A stretch of DNA of 64,000 nt from Stictocephala bisonia (GCA_035578905.1 JAQJVL010001196.1:124001-188000); one strand, 5' to 3'. Counted from the first letter of the stretch, positions 48,855 to 61,200 are shown. Made by a program: numbers and translations. The notes: a model not told the origin generated them from the letters alone.

Positions 48855-49622
48855 GAATACAGTTCAAATCAAGATTTGACAGAGTCGTGATACTTCTGTG
48901 TCTGACTGTACTTAACTCAGAACAGACGTTTCTTTGTGGAGTTTCCCAATCGTGCCAGGTGTTTCAAAACCAACATATGACGTGACGTTTTATACTGAAT
49001 GGGATAGTTGACTTAACCTATACAGTAAAGTGTTATTACATGATTAATTTTGTTTATAAAATACGTATGTGGGTAATGAAACCTAACATGACATATTTTA
49101 GACAGAATGATTGCTACAGTCTTGCATTTTGTTACAGAGGATTCACTTCATTTTATCTTAGAACTCTTTTGAGGTAAACTTTGTACTTATCTACTATAAA
49201 CAACAATTAATTATTATCATAGTTAACGCTAAAATTGAATGCAGTTCAAATCAAGGTCAGACAGGTCGTACAGCTGTGATATCCGAAGCTGCTAGTTTAT
49301 TCATAAAACGACTGTTGCGACCGGAGTATGATATTTATTGTACGTAATGGTATATGTCACAGAATACCGACTTCTCATATCTGTGAACAATTAGAGTTGA
49401 TGATAAACATTTAATTACAAAATAGTTCATTGGAGAAACTACGTTCTCTATGATTGTTGACCTAAGTGTCTGCCTAAATCTAGAGTGCAGATCAATTTGG
49501 ATACGTAGTAAAGTTAACACTACAAACAAGTTTTATCTTTCGTAAAATGTCAAGATAGAAAACGTTTGATTACAGTATTTATGCATTAACAGTTTTTGAT
49601 GGATCATCTAGTGTAGATTATA

Positions 49623-50539
49623 CAGGGTTGGGCAAAAGTCTGAAATGTATTTATTAATTTTAAAACCATAGAAAGGCATGTAATGAAAATTTGCAGTTAC
49701 GTACATGTCCCTATACCAAACACTTGGACACATTTTATTTGTTTCCTTTTTTACATTTTCCTTTTTGGCCCATGAAGGAAGTCTTAAAAATTTTAAACAT
49801 AAGCCTAGCTTGAGTTATACCTCATTTTAAAGGTCTTTGTTTGTAAAACACAGGAGTGAAAACCTGAGGTCAAAAGGATGACCCAGTCAGAAAATATAGC
49901 CTCTCAAAGAATTTACTGTCATATAACTAACACATCTGAAGACAAAGGCAAGATAGTTATTATCTCTTGCTGCGTAGAGCTATTATTTATCTAACCGAAT
50001 ATGAGAGATTAAATTTCACAAAAAATAAGTAATAAATTATTATAAAAATATTATTAAAATATTTTTAGGTAAACCTACTATCAAAATTGTTTCAAATAAG
50101 TTTTTTTATGTTTATCTTAGTTAAATAGTATATCTATTTTTATAACGCAGTCGTTTGTTACGATTGTTAACAATCAACAATATACTCAGCCACAGGGACC
50201 TGAAAATGTTAAATAAATAGCCGTATAACTGAGAAGAATTAGTTATATGACATTATATTATTTGAATAACTGTATTTTGTGAATGGGTCATCCTTTTGAC
50301 CTCAGGTTTGCACTTTTGTATTGTACAAACAATGACCTTTAAAATGAGGTATAAAAAGTAGGCTTACATTTAAAATCTTTAAGATTTCCTTCATGTGTCA
50401 TCCCCTGGATATGCAAAAAACAAGTAAAATATGTCCATGTGTTTGGTATATGGACATGCACATAGCTTCAAAGTTTCATTACTTTTCTTTTAATATTTTC
50501 GAAACTAATAAATACATTCCAGAATTTTCCTCAACCCTG
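49623..50539. mobile_element. hAT-like element with long inverted repeats (917 bp)
   Basis: Arms of about 260 bases (49623-49890 and 50281-50539) are imperfect reverse complements over their whole length. They start CAGGGTTGGGCAAAAGTCTG and end (inner side) near GAGGTCAAAAGGATGACCCA. The central 390 bases are unrelated AT-rich DNA without coding capacity. Flanking octamers AGATTATA and ACATTAAA agree at 6 of 8 positions, which fits an aged 8-bp hAT target duplication. The right arm lies directly against the Jockey-like reverse transcriptase, so the minus-strand open frame there ends in about 20 codons derived from the arm. Confidence 0.72.
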
Positions 50540-51400
50540 ACATTAAATTCTTTGAGTGGTTTTGATGGGTTAGGATTTAGCTTCCAGGTTCTAAAATATC
50601 TTTCGAGGGATACAAGGTCGCTTGTGGGTGTTTCTTTAGTAGCTGTGAAGTCCTTATGTTGGTAAGCTATTATTATCTGGTATGCAATATTATCTGGATA
50701 TATAAACTTTTTAGACTTTGTTATTGGGATGTCAGTGGTATACACGCTGAACAAAATTGGAGCAAGTACAGATCCCTGTGGCGGACCATCCTTCAACTTT
50801 CTAAAAGAGCTTTCTTCACGATTGAGATATACTTTTATTAGCCTGGCACTAAGCATTAACTTTAAAAGTCACAAAAGAAAGGGACAAGGAAGGAGGCTGT
50901 AGAACTTTAGCAACAAACCTTTGCTCCACACTCTGTCATAAGCTGCTGTAAGATCAACAAAAGCTGCAGATGTTTTTAACTTCTTTTCAAACCCATTGTC
51001 AATAAATGATGTCAGAGCTAGGATATTGTCGCTACAACTTCGGCCAAGACGAAACCAGCCTGCTCAACTGGAACATTAGAATCAAGAATGGGTGATATTC
51101 TATTGTATAGCAGCCTTTCAAGCAGATTATAACAAACACTAAGAAGAGATACTGGGTGATAACTTTCCACTCGTTCAGAGTCTTTTCCAGGCTTCAGAAT
51201 AGCTACTACTTTTGATCGCTTGAATGCTTTTGGCAAATTGCCTGTAGCTAATATCTTGTTGTAGACTTCTTGAAGTCATTGTTTAACTTTGCTACCAGCA
51301 TGTAACATAAATTCCAAAAAGATACCCCCAAGACCGGCTACTTTCCCTGCTGGTATAGAGGAAATCGCCCTGTCGCACCTTGCTCAAGCACTCAGCGTTA
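50540..51400 (-). pseudogene. Jockey-like reverse transcriptase, broken
   Basis: The enzyme would copy element RNA at a nicked target. Here there is at least one frame change near 51040 (after EQAGF, where GRS would be expected), an in-frame stop near 50870, and an altered catalytic box: YADD-type is expected, YPDN is present, so the second catalytic aspartate is lost. The open frame 50479-50856 is chimeric. Its end is supplied by the inverted-repeat arm of the adjacent hAT-like element rather than by the LINE. It is inactive on all these counts. Confidence 0.87.
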
Positions 51401-51600
51401 AAATCCTCTACGTTTAAAACAGAACCTATTAATTTAAAATTAGCTTGGTCATCAAAAGGGCCTTCTTACTTCGTGTAGAAGCTGCCATAGATGGGAGATC
51501 ACAAATTTGTGACAGTCCAACTACCAGATATTTTGCTCTTTTAGAACTACCCAGGGGTTACGTACAGCTTTAAAGATTTGCTATGGACTTGAACAATATC
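50540..51600 (-). mobile_element. Jockey-like LINE fragment, degenerate
   Basis: On the minus strand this is a non-LTR reverse transcriptase in several pieces. A fingers region (about 51360-51240) reads IPAGKVAGLGGI. A KVVAILKPGKDSERVESYHP block and VSLLSVCYNLLERLLYNRIS follow (51236-51050). FVDLTAAYDRVW is motif A (about 50965-50930). Finally GPPQGSVLAPILF and a YPDN in place of the catalytic YxDD lie within 50856-50600. Both the 5' coding part (endonuclease) and the 3' end are missing. Confidence 0.88.
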
Positions 51601-52137
51601 ACCCCCAGTGTAGACTATACTGGTCGTCCATACCTTAATTGGTAATTTAGTATTTATACTTCTATTGTCTTGTTAAGAAATCACCTATGCTGAATTGTGT
51701 ATTTCTCACCTATTAGTATATAATTTGTAAAATTGAGAAACCGGTACAGGTTAAGTTTAATTTGCACATACACAAAACACATAATAATGCCTTTAAATAA
51801 CAATTATTTCAGCCTTGAATCCACAGTTTATAGCATACCACTTGATTGCGCATTTATTTCAATTTATTTCAAATTTACGTAAAGTTTATGTCAAGACACA
51901 CAAACTATGCACATCTAGGGTTAAATGTCAGCTAGATTTAATGTCAGATAACTCGTTGACATCGGTAGTGGAAGTAGTTAGTGATTCACCATATGACTGT
52001 CTGGGCCAGATATCACTGTTGGCTGCTGCAACCAGCACAGAGTATCGACAGGTTTTATCCATAGAGAACGACATTTGATTGGCTGTGGAACATTAAATAG
52101 GCGATCGAACCCGAACGAAGTGTATTATACTCAAATT

Positions 52138-52619
52138 TCATGTTCTACTAGTTTTTTCATTATGCCGATGAATTAAGAATTATGGCATTAATAACTTTTC
52201 TATCAACTATTCTATTCTATTCTTGTTGAAGCATTAACAACTATTCAACATTCATTGTTGTAGCTGTATTATCAGTTAGTTTTGAATATAATGATATTAA
52301 TGACCCTTTAATTGCCTATATTTAGTGTACGCTGTTTTAAATTGGAATGAATGTTTTATTGGTCTTAATAAATAATGCTTAATTGGTCTTACTAATTAAT
52401 GCTTAATAGTGCTTAATGCACAATTCAGTTCACTGTATGGTATTTTAAACATTAAAAAAAAGAGCCTACATAATGAGTTAAAACATGAATTAATCAGTAA
52501 TATTTAAAACAGAAAAATTATTTTATGTTACTATCCAATATTTTCTAAATTAAATAACACATTTGTAGATAATAAAGGTACTGTCATAATTCTTTAACTT
52601 CATGTCTATATTCACTAAT
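52138..52619. other. No supported feature
   Basis: AT-rich spacer between segments C2 and B1, with a short duplicated phrase (TTGGTCTTA.TAA.TAATGCTTAAT) near 52358-52400. Confidence 0.4.
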
Positions 52620-54745
52620 AATTATAACTTTCCTTTCAACGGAACACAGAACACATCTCCATGATAAACATATTTGTGGCCTAAGAATTGTCAACAAACT
52701 CGTAATGATACATTGCGGCGACCTTTGTAAATAAACGAGACGTATTATGGTTTTGTTTGTGGTTATTTAGATGAGGTCAGTTTTAATTGGTTTCACAATT
52801 TTGCCACAAAAAGTATAAATAAGACAAAAATGAACGTTGTAACCTACGCAATACCCATTTGGATTGTTGACTTTACTGATCCACGCTCCTACTATAGGGT
52901 TTGTTTGGCTTCCATATTCCCGCTAATTTAGGTGTATTTAGTTGAAAGAATACATTAAATACAATTGCATTTTAATGTTGATTATTAATAACCCTACTAG
53001 TGTTGTAAATTAACCTCCATCATCAACAGCATGGTTTTAAGAAATTTAAAACTTATTATGTAGCATGTTAAATATTTAGTGTTTCACTAACAAGTATTAC
53101 TGTGGTTTGTTTGCTTTACCCTAATGTATGTCTAAAGATTACAAAGCCTGATATGTATATGTTTGAAGACTAAAAAGCCTGATATGTATATGTTTGAAGA
53201 TTACAAAGCCTGATATGTATATGTTTGAAGATTAAAAAGCCTGATATGTATACGTTTGAAGATTACGAAGCCTGATATGTATATGTTTGAAGATTACAAA
53301 GCCTGATATGTATATGTTTGAAGATTACAAAGCCTGATATGTATATGTTTGAAGATTACAAAGCCTGATATGTATATGTTTGAAGATTATAAAGCCTGAT
53401 ATGTATATGTTTGAAGATTAAAAAGCCTGATATGTATATGTTTGAAGATTACAAAGCCTGATATGTATATTTTTGAAGATTATAAAGCCTGATATGTATA
53501 TGTTTGAAGATTACAAAGCCTGATATGTATATGTTTGAAGATTATAAAGCCTGATATGTATATGTTTGAAGATTATAAAGCCTGATATGTATATGTTTGA
53601 AGATTACAAAGCCTGATATGTATATGTTTGAAGATTACAAAGCCTGATATGTATATGTTTGAAGATTATAAAGCCTGATATGCATATGTTTGAAGATTAT
53701 AAAGCCTGATATGTATATGTTTGAAGATTATAAAGCCTGATATGCATATGTTTGAAGATTATTAAGCCTGATATGTATTTATTTGAGGAATAAACTTATA
53801 CAATACTAATAATGCTTAAATAATGAAATAAAAGACACAACTTTACAACAAGAATTTATAGTTGATCAACTATAAAAAATAGAAGAAGGTTGTTTATTTT
53901 TAGTATATATAAATATAATACAATTTAATGGTTTATTTTGCTGATGCTATAACTCAAAGAGGTAGTCCATTTATATCTTTGTAAATATATTCTGAATATC
54001 ATTTAAAATCTAGGTACATATGTATTAATATTCTACAACATTTTTAATTATATCAAATCCAAATAATTATCGGTTTTATTTTTTGTTTTGTCTTTCATAA
54101 AAACCTTTTAATTACTCTTACAAAGACCATCCTAAGTATTAATTTTATTGTATCTCCTTATTGAAATCTATGTCGTTCAACAATCAATTCCATCATCCTT
54201 GCTGTTAGATATTCTGTTCATAACGCAAGTTATGCGATTTAAGTCGACCAATATTCTTGAGAATTCCAATTATACAAGATAAAATTAATTTTGGAAAGAA
54301 ATTTGAGGTACAGTAATATTCCTAGATTTCTATTGGAACTTCATATTTTAGCATTGTTGTTTTATTTACGAATACATTGTAAAGTTGTTGTGGTATAGTT
54401 AGAAATTGTTCACTGCTTCACCAACCTTCTCTTGACGACACTTTGTAGTTGACAAGGGTGCCTGCCTACTTGCTACAGAGAGCAGCTGATTTTGACTCCT
54501 AGTCAATTCATCCCCTTGAGTACACACACACTACCTGTGTAGTTCACAGATCATTGTGTTCATATAATCAGACCCAGGCCGGAAGCCAACAGCTTTCGGT
54601 AACAATGTCTGTACAACGCTGATCTGCTTTCGTTGATAATATCAACATATCAGTAATTAATATTCCAGTATAGAAGCTACATTTTGATGAGTGCTAAGAA
54701 ATACTACGAGTTTGGTTGTTAAGATCTGCAATGTTTTAAGATATA
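52620..54745 (+). repeat. Segmental copy B1 (direct partner at 32440-34150)
   Basis: See A1 for the matching blocks. This copy lacks the LINE tail and the 46-bp satellite that follows A1, but holds a 31-bp array in its middle. That implies that the arrays and insertions arose after the duplication, or were lost from one side. Confidence 0.8.
53115..53790. repeat. 31-bp minisatellite, about 21 copies
   Basis: The unit is AGCCTGATATGTATATGTTT plus GAAGATTACAA (31 bases). Changes are concentrated at one site (TTACAA, TTATAA or TTAAAA), and there are a few GCATATG variants toward the right end. The edges decay within one or two units. Unit length is not a multiple of three and the array has no long open frame. 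Confidence 0.95.
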
Positions 54746-55764
54746 ATTTAATATGCAAAATTTATATTATTTTATATGCAAAACTTATATTATTTTAAAT
54801 GTTCGCAAAAATTATTTCTAATACTGTTTACCACTAGATAATTGTACATTAAAATATGATTACAGTATGTGAAAAAATAGTGCTGAGTTTGGATTAATTA
54901 ATTACTCTGCGACTTAAAATTGTACTCTGAAATTGTTCTTACAAGCAAACAAACGTAATTAAAATATGTACATCAACTTTTTAAATTTTATTCTTATAAA
55001 ATCATAACAATTTTTAATTTTATCAACAATGAACCATTTTTAATTAACGTTTTCAGGATGATATCAGCAATCAGGCCTCCAACTTTTATTTGACATTGGC
55101 ACCTATTTCAACAACATAACAACGAGAAAGGAATGGTTAGTATCAGGGCTGGATTTATGATTTTGTCCCCTACGGCTATCATGATTTTGCTGCCTTTAGA
55201 ACGTTCTATCCTAATAAATAAACATATTCTAAACCATTATTTTGCGCAAGGGTACACAACACAACAACAACAGTAAAAACACACAACACTTCCTGTGATT
55301 CTTAATTAAATGTTTCGAAGTCAATATTATATTTTTTACAAAACAACCAGTTTATATCTATATTTTATAAGTAAGAAATTTATCTGTCGGTCAATAACAA
55401 CACCATTAAATTAAAAAATTAGCGATACTAGCACAGTCACTTTATCGAACATGCCTTGTTTACACGCAAAAGCGTATATTTCATACTTTGACATTAATTC
55501 AGTTTCAAGGAAAATATCTATGAAAAAATATTAAGTAGTGGTTCTTTTATCTGCCATGATTATTAAACAGCCATTCATTGTTTTATATAACCTGCTGAGG
55601 GAAATAAGCCACATCTTGCACTAACTTAGAGCGGTTTATTTCTGTTGTGTAAAATATGAGACGATGAAATTTTCTGCTAACAATGAACATTTTCATACAT
55701 TGCAATGTTGTGTTCACTCTGTACATAAAGATACAATATTCACAGAGGGTTCATATACTCTATG
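54746..55764. other. No supported gene
   Basis: AT-rich sequence with a small tandem phrase near 54750-54800 (ATATGCAAAA.TTATATTATTTTA twice). No open frame or transposon end identified. Confidence 0.4.
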
Positions 55765-56700
55765 ACTATATTTAGTAATTATCGTGTAAGTCACTCTGTC
55801 TATATTTAGTAGCATTCGTCTTAGTCAAACTGTCTATCGTTAAGTATCAATCGTTGAAGTCACACTATCTATTTTTAGTAGTGATCATCGTAGTCACACT
55901 TGTTGTCGTTAATATCGATTGTCTTAGTTTCACTGTCTGTCGTTAGTAATGATCATCATAGTCACTCTGGATATCGTTAGTATCGATTATCTTAGTTACA
56001 TTGGTTGTCGTTATAATCGATTGTCTTAGTCACACTATCTATCGTTAGTAACGATCATCATAGTCACACTGGCTATCATTAGTAACGATCATCATAGTCA
56101 CACTGACCATCATTAGTATCGATCATCTTAGTTACACTGGTTGTCGTTAATATCGATTGTCTTAATCACACTGTCTATCGTAAGTAACGATCATCATAGT
56201 CACACTGGATATCGTTAGTATCGATCATCTTAGTCACACTGGATATCGTTAGTAACGATCATCATAGTCACACTGGATATGGTTAGTAACGATCATCATA
56301 GTCACACTGGATATCGTTATTATCGAGGTTGTCATTCTGTCCAGTGAATATGTTGTGATACTGTCTATCGTTAGTAGCAATTGCCATTGTTATACTATCT
56401 AACGTTTTTAATAGTCATCTTAGTTACACTATCATTGTTGTATCTGTATTTACAAAACCCATCGTTAGAAGCGATCTCCGTGTTCTCACTGTTTATCGTT
56501 CGTTTATAATGGTCGTCATATTCACACTATCACTATAAATAATACTCGTATTACTTTTCTTTGCTTTTACACTATCTATCGTTAGTATCAATCTTCGTCA
56601 TAATATTTATTGTCGTTTTTAATGGTCGTCGTTGATACACTATCATTACTAATGATTTTAATGAATTTTATATTTACACTACGTAGAATTGGTAACAATC
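55765..56700. repeat. Decayed 34-36-bp minisatellite
   Basis: The motif ATCGTTAGTAACGATCATCA plus TAGTCACACTGGAT is repeated. The copies between about 56040 and 56330 are the best preserved and those on both sides increasingly diverged, giving perhaps 20-25 recognisable units. CGTTAGTAACG is palindromic within the unit. This gradient (young core, old edges) is typical of arrays turned over by unequal exchange. Confidence 0.85.
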
Positions 56701-56939
56701 TACGTATTCACATTGTTTGTCTTTTGTAATGGTCGTTGCAATAACACTATCATTACTAATATTCATTCCAATTACACCACATATAATTAATTAGTAACGA
56801 TTACTGCGTTCGTTGCATTCAATATAGACATTGTTAGCAACGATATTCATATTCGCACTATTTATTGCAGGAACAATCGTTGCATTTATCCTAAGTATCC
56901 AGCCCTCTAAGAAGGTAACGGACGTACAGTAGTATAGGA

Positions 56940-57255
56940 TACCTTGGGATCAATGTGACATTGATCGGTAGCGTAGTTGGTTCAATCCCAGCTTCACAAG
57001 CTAAAGGTTCTCAGTTCGATCCTAATCAGAGTCATAACACATTTTGAGAAGGATCAGCTGATAATCACCGGCTGTTCATTTGTCATTGGGCTATTAATTA
57101 ATGATACTTTCTAAGGAATAGTCGGCCTTAGTTTGTAACAATGACTACATTCGCTCATCTACACTCATCACACTCATTCGAAATCCATATTCGCCCATAT
57201 CTTGACGATCGGCGTCTTATGAATAAATAAAAAAAAATAAATAAATAAATAAAAT
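56940..57255 (+). repeat. tRNA-headed SINE sharing the R1 tail
   Basis: The head has a perfect A box (TAGCGTAGTTGG) and a B box matching 10 of 11 positions (AGTTCGATCCT) at tRNA-like spacing. From about 57088 the body is the same as that of the copies at 26372 and 57890 (TTGGGCTATTAAT ... CATATCTTGACGATCGGCGT), and it ends in AAATA repeats. A tRNA-derived head joined to another element's 3' end is the classic SINE/LINE tail-sharing layout. Confidence 0.78.
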
Positions 57256-57889
57256 AGACATTTATAGGAGAGAAATGTATTAGGACATTAAGTTAAAAAA
57301 CCACATAATTTAGAGATAAAGATTAATAAAAAATATAATGAATATTACATATACACTATGTAATAAATAATTTGACTATTTAAGTAAAGTTAAGATTTTG
57401 GACATATCATGTAAATTACAAATCAAATTTTTAACAATTAAAAAATATAATATGAATAAATTGATTGAAGGGAAGCTAAAGCACAGACAAATCTTCTCTG
57501 TGGCTGAAGTATTCAGAGTTCAACCTAATTAGTTGTTGTAACATTTGTTGTGCTTCAGTAATTTGAAGGTTTGCCAAAAGTTATATGACGAGATTGCTGC
57601 AGTCTCCCTGAAGGAAAATTCACAAACTTGAAGATTAAGTACACTTTTTGTACCGGTTCAAACCACTGAGTGAAAAACTAGTTATTTACATTAATCTGAT
57701 TCAATACACTTTTTTTATATACATCATAAGTTTTTACTTTGCCTATAAAATTGTATATTTAAAAGTTAATCAGAATATTGTGATATGTTTTGATTAGCAA
57801 TAAAATAGGTGATTGACGAAATTGCATGATTTATTTGAAACTAGATTTAAACACGATATTAGATCCTTGATGTGGAGATTATTCAAGTG
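57256..57889. other. No supported feature
   Basis: AT-rich spacer between two members of the same retroposon family. Confidence 0.4.
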
Positions 57890-58250
57890 TTTGTAGGCGA
57901 TAGGTTCCATGCTCGGTCCTATTAATACCAACACGGCGTCCGCTCAATGGTTGCCATCGACGTGGACACTATTAAAGAAGTCTGGGGTGTCCATGTTGGA
58001 TGGTCGTCAATATTCAGATGTTGTGTATGGAAGAGAACTAAGTGTCAGACTTGTCAGTTAGCTGAAAATCAGACAAACTACGTTGTTCGTATTCCATATA
58101 AAGCTGTAGGTCCCATATTTGCCCTGGCTATTGGGCTATTAATAAATAGTCCTTTCTGAGCTAAGTCGAACTCAGATAGTAACAATGACTACACTCATTC
58201 GAAATCCATATTCGCCCATATCTTGACGATCGGAGCCTAAGAATAAATAA
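57890..58250 (+). repeat. Retroposon family R1, copy 2
   Basis: This is the longest copy. It starts near GTGTTTGTAGGCGATAGG, continues through GTGGACACTATTAAAGAAGT and GGGCTATTAATAAATA, and ends in GAATAAATAAATT. It matches 26372-26695 over most of its length. The 70-codon open frame at 57947-58159 lies inside the repeat, starts at a TTG or GTG and is not conserved as a frame in the other copy, so I do not call a gene. Confidence 0.72.
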
Positions 58251-61200
58251 ATTCACAGCCTAGTAAGTAACGTTTTAATACTGGGACTAAACGACAATTG
58301 AATTCTCATATTGTTTTCCTCTGAGGATAAATACAATTCTGCTTTACAATACACAGAATTCTATTGTAAAGCACATTTATTTACGAGTATCATTTGGTTA
58401 TTGATTTCATATTAATGATCAGGAAATGTACAAATTTAAGTAAATCATTACGATGCTGGGCAACTTTATGACATAATATATCCTAGTTACAATAATGGTG
58501 AAAACCTATAAGACAGTTATTTAATGGTTAAGTTTGTGACTTGCCAAACAGTGAACCCCAGGTTGATACCTATGTGACCTTGACGGTATTACCTGTAGGA
58601 CTCGGAAAACACGTAAAACAGGTGGCACAACGAGCCTACAGAAAAAAATGGACTCAAATTTACTGATGAGGAAAACTGTATCTTAATTGAACAAATAAAT
58701 AAATATTTCGTAGGCCTAAGCGGCCGGTGTCATTACCAATAACTAAAGGTTCTGAGTACCACTCTTTCCTCAGTCTCAGAGATACCACTGAGGATGCCAC
58801 ATCACAGCACGGCTCTTAGTAAACTTAAACCTTAATTATTTACTCAAAATAAAATTTGAAAATTGAGTCTAGCTTGTTTGATTGTTAAAATAAACAACCG
58901 GTAACAATAAAACGTAACATATATACACAACCATAATTAAGTACCCACTTACCTGAAGTATCTGCTTTAAAATAACATTTTCTTGTTGAACTGGAATATA
59001 TTTAAGGTATACAACTAATAAATAAAATATTTTTAAAATAACTATAATGTGAAAGAGGCATGATTAAACATTTCACTATTTTCATATTAGGCTGAAGCTG
59101 AGGACGACCATTCCGGAGTCATCAATAAGAAAGAGATTTATAAACACCTTTAAGTTTTAAAGAAGTAATATTTTTTATGTCATTAAAATATATTACTTCT
59201 TTTGTTAAAAATACGAGTAAGTAAAAGGGAAATTAAAATAAATGTAAGTAAAAGTCAAACGGTATTCAGCAGCACACATTTTATGTTTGATAATTTTGTT
59301 AGTATTCACTTAATAATTAATTACTTGTGCCTTTATGATAAAATGCTCATTGGTAGAACTTTTACTTAAATTTACGATAACAATTCATTGTAAATGTCTA
59401 ATTAAAATATTATCATGATATATTGAAATTTCACAAATAAATGTGAATATATTGACGGTTGATCAAAATAAAGTAGCGTAGATGAGAAAATGGGATCTGT
59501 AGCCAGAAAATAACATCAATCTCAGTATATTTTTTTTGGTAATGTGAAAGCTATTTTGTTATCAGTGTTAAAATTTGATATACAAACTAACTTACCACAG
59601 AAAATAGAAACATATCCTGGATAAGTAATAGTACAAACTTCTAACAAAACTAAATGGAATTTAATTTCATCACAATTAATTTGTAAATGGGTAAATATTT
59701 AGATTATATCGAAATAAAAAATGTGCAAAATCACTAAAAAGATGAATTAGCACTAAAAACACAATACAAATGTTCAAGTTGATGTTTAAGACAAACTGCG
59801 TGGTTATAAGCTTATTAACTGATGGAATTGTTCTTATTATGTAAAATTTACCATTAAAGACGGAAAAAGCCTGAGAAAATACGACGTGATGTTTTCTATT
59901 TATAGAAATGCATTATCAAATCAGAACTGCTTTGACACTACTTTCCTTTAAATGTACGAGTATTTCCTTTGCAAACGAAAATATCCCTAAATTATACTTC
60001 ATTGTTGTATTAACGAATATAATTAAGTTGTATGAGCTTCGATATTAAATAGGTTAATTTTTAATACTGTGTAAGGGTTTATTTATGTAACAAATAACCT
60101 TCAACATGAAAATGTTGAACATGTTAGGGTTTTATAATCCATAAAGCCACTTTGATTCATAATCGTACGATCTCGTTTCCACAATGTACAACGTTATTTA
60201 AGTTTTGAAACATACCTGAAATCTAATCCATCAAAGTTGTCACTAGCCAAGAGGCGTATCATTCTCTCACTTATAACCAATGCAGGTTGCAACAATGTAT
60301 TTAGTTAATTTAACTTTTACTTAGTTTATAAATTCAGTAAGAGCGCACACTTTGTGTACAATATTGTGCTTTATTACTACGAGTTGTGAATATAAATGTT
60401 CATAATCACAAAATGTTAAAACTATAAACACTGAAGGGAGTTATCCCAATTAATTAGTAAGAATCAAACTTAAATAATCGTCAAATAATCTTTTCTTTAG
60501 TAATGAGTGGCTTAGCAAATGTTTACACAATAGGCAAAAGGATGTGTTATTATTTAAATTAAAAATATCATTAACATCCTAAATATAAAATAAAATTAGT
60601 TTTAACATTTCTATATTTATACAAACAGCTTAACATTTAGATCATACAATTTAAAAAAAATTATCTCACGTCAAAAAAGTTATTATTTTGACAATTTATA
60701 CATGACTTATTTTATCGTTCAAAAATGATTTACAAGAAACATTAGAATGAGGTAAAATCATTTGGTAATAACAGCGTCAAATATCAGGGCATTTGTCTAT
60801 ATTTAAAAAATTAGTATTTTTATTAAGTTGTCTGTTTCTAATAGGAAACTTAATAAACTAGACTATTTCCAGTAATTTATTGAAAAATTATTTGGAAAAT
60901 TCCACCAGTAATGATTGCTTCTAGCTAAAATTATGTAATTGGTTAAATTTGTGCCGTGAGTCAACTTAAAATTCAAAATATTTACTTATAAAAAGTTGCT
61001 GGTTTGTATGAAAAATGCAAGTTCTTAGACTCTGTTACTTCTTTCTTATATTTTTTACAGATATTATTTTTATGATTATAGTGAATATTAAAATGTTTTC
61101 ATTAAAAATATTCTTAACTGCAAACAAAGGCATAGGTGTTTTAATTATGTTTGAAAAAATGTTTATGGACAATAATTTTTAACCATAAGCTTGATTTTCC

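Larger units (their letters stand above)
48855..52137 (-). repeat. Segmental copy C2 (inverted partner of 20380-23735)
   Basis: Reading the minus strand from 52137 to 48855 gives the same three blocks in the same order as 20380-23735. Between the first and second block, C2 carries a Jockey-like fragment and a hAT-like element instead of the minisatellites of C1. A motif near AATGCAGTTCAAATCAAGGT (49237) is repeated in diverged form at about 48855, so the segment also holds a small internal duplication. The 87-codon plus-strand frame (51815-52078) lies over the first block and has no recognisable domain. Confidence 0.75.

Noticed and set aside
57947..58159. 70-codon open frame as a small gene
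   Set aside because: It lies within a dispersed retroposon whose other copy (26372-26695) does not keep the frame.
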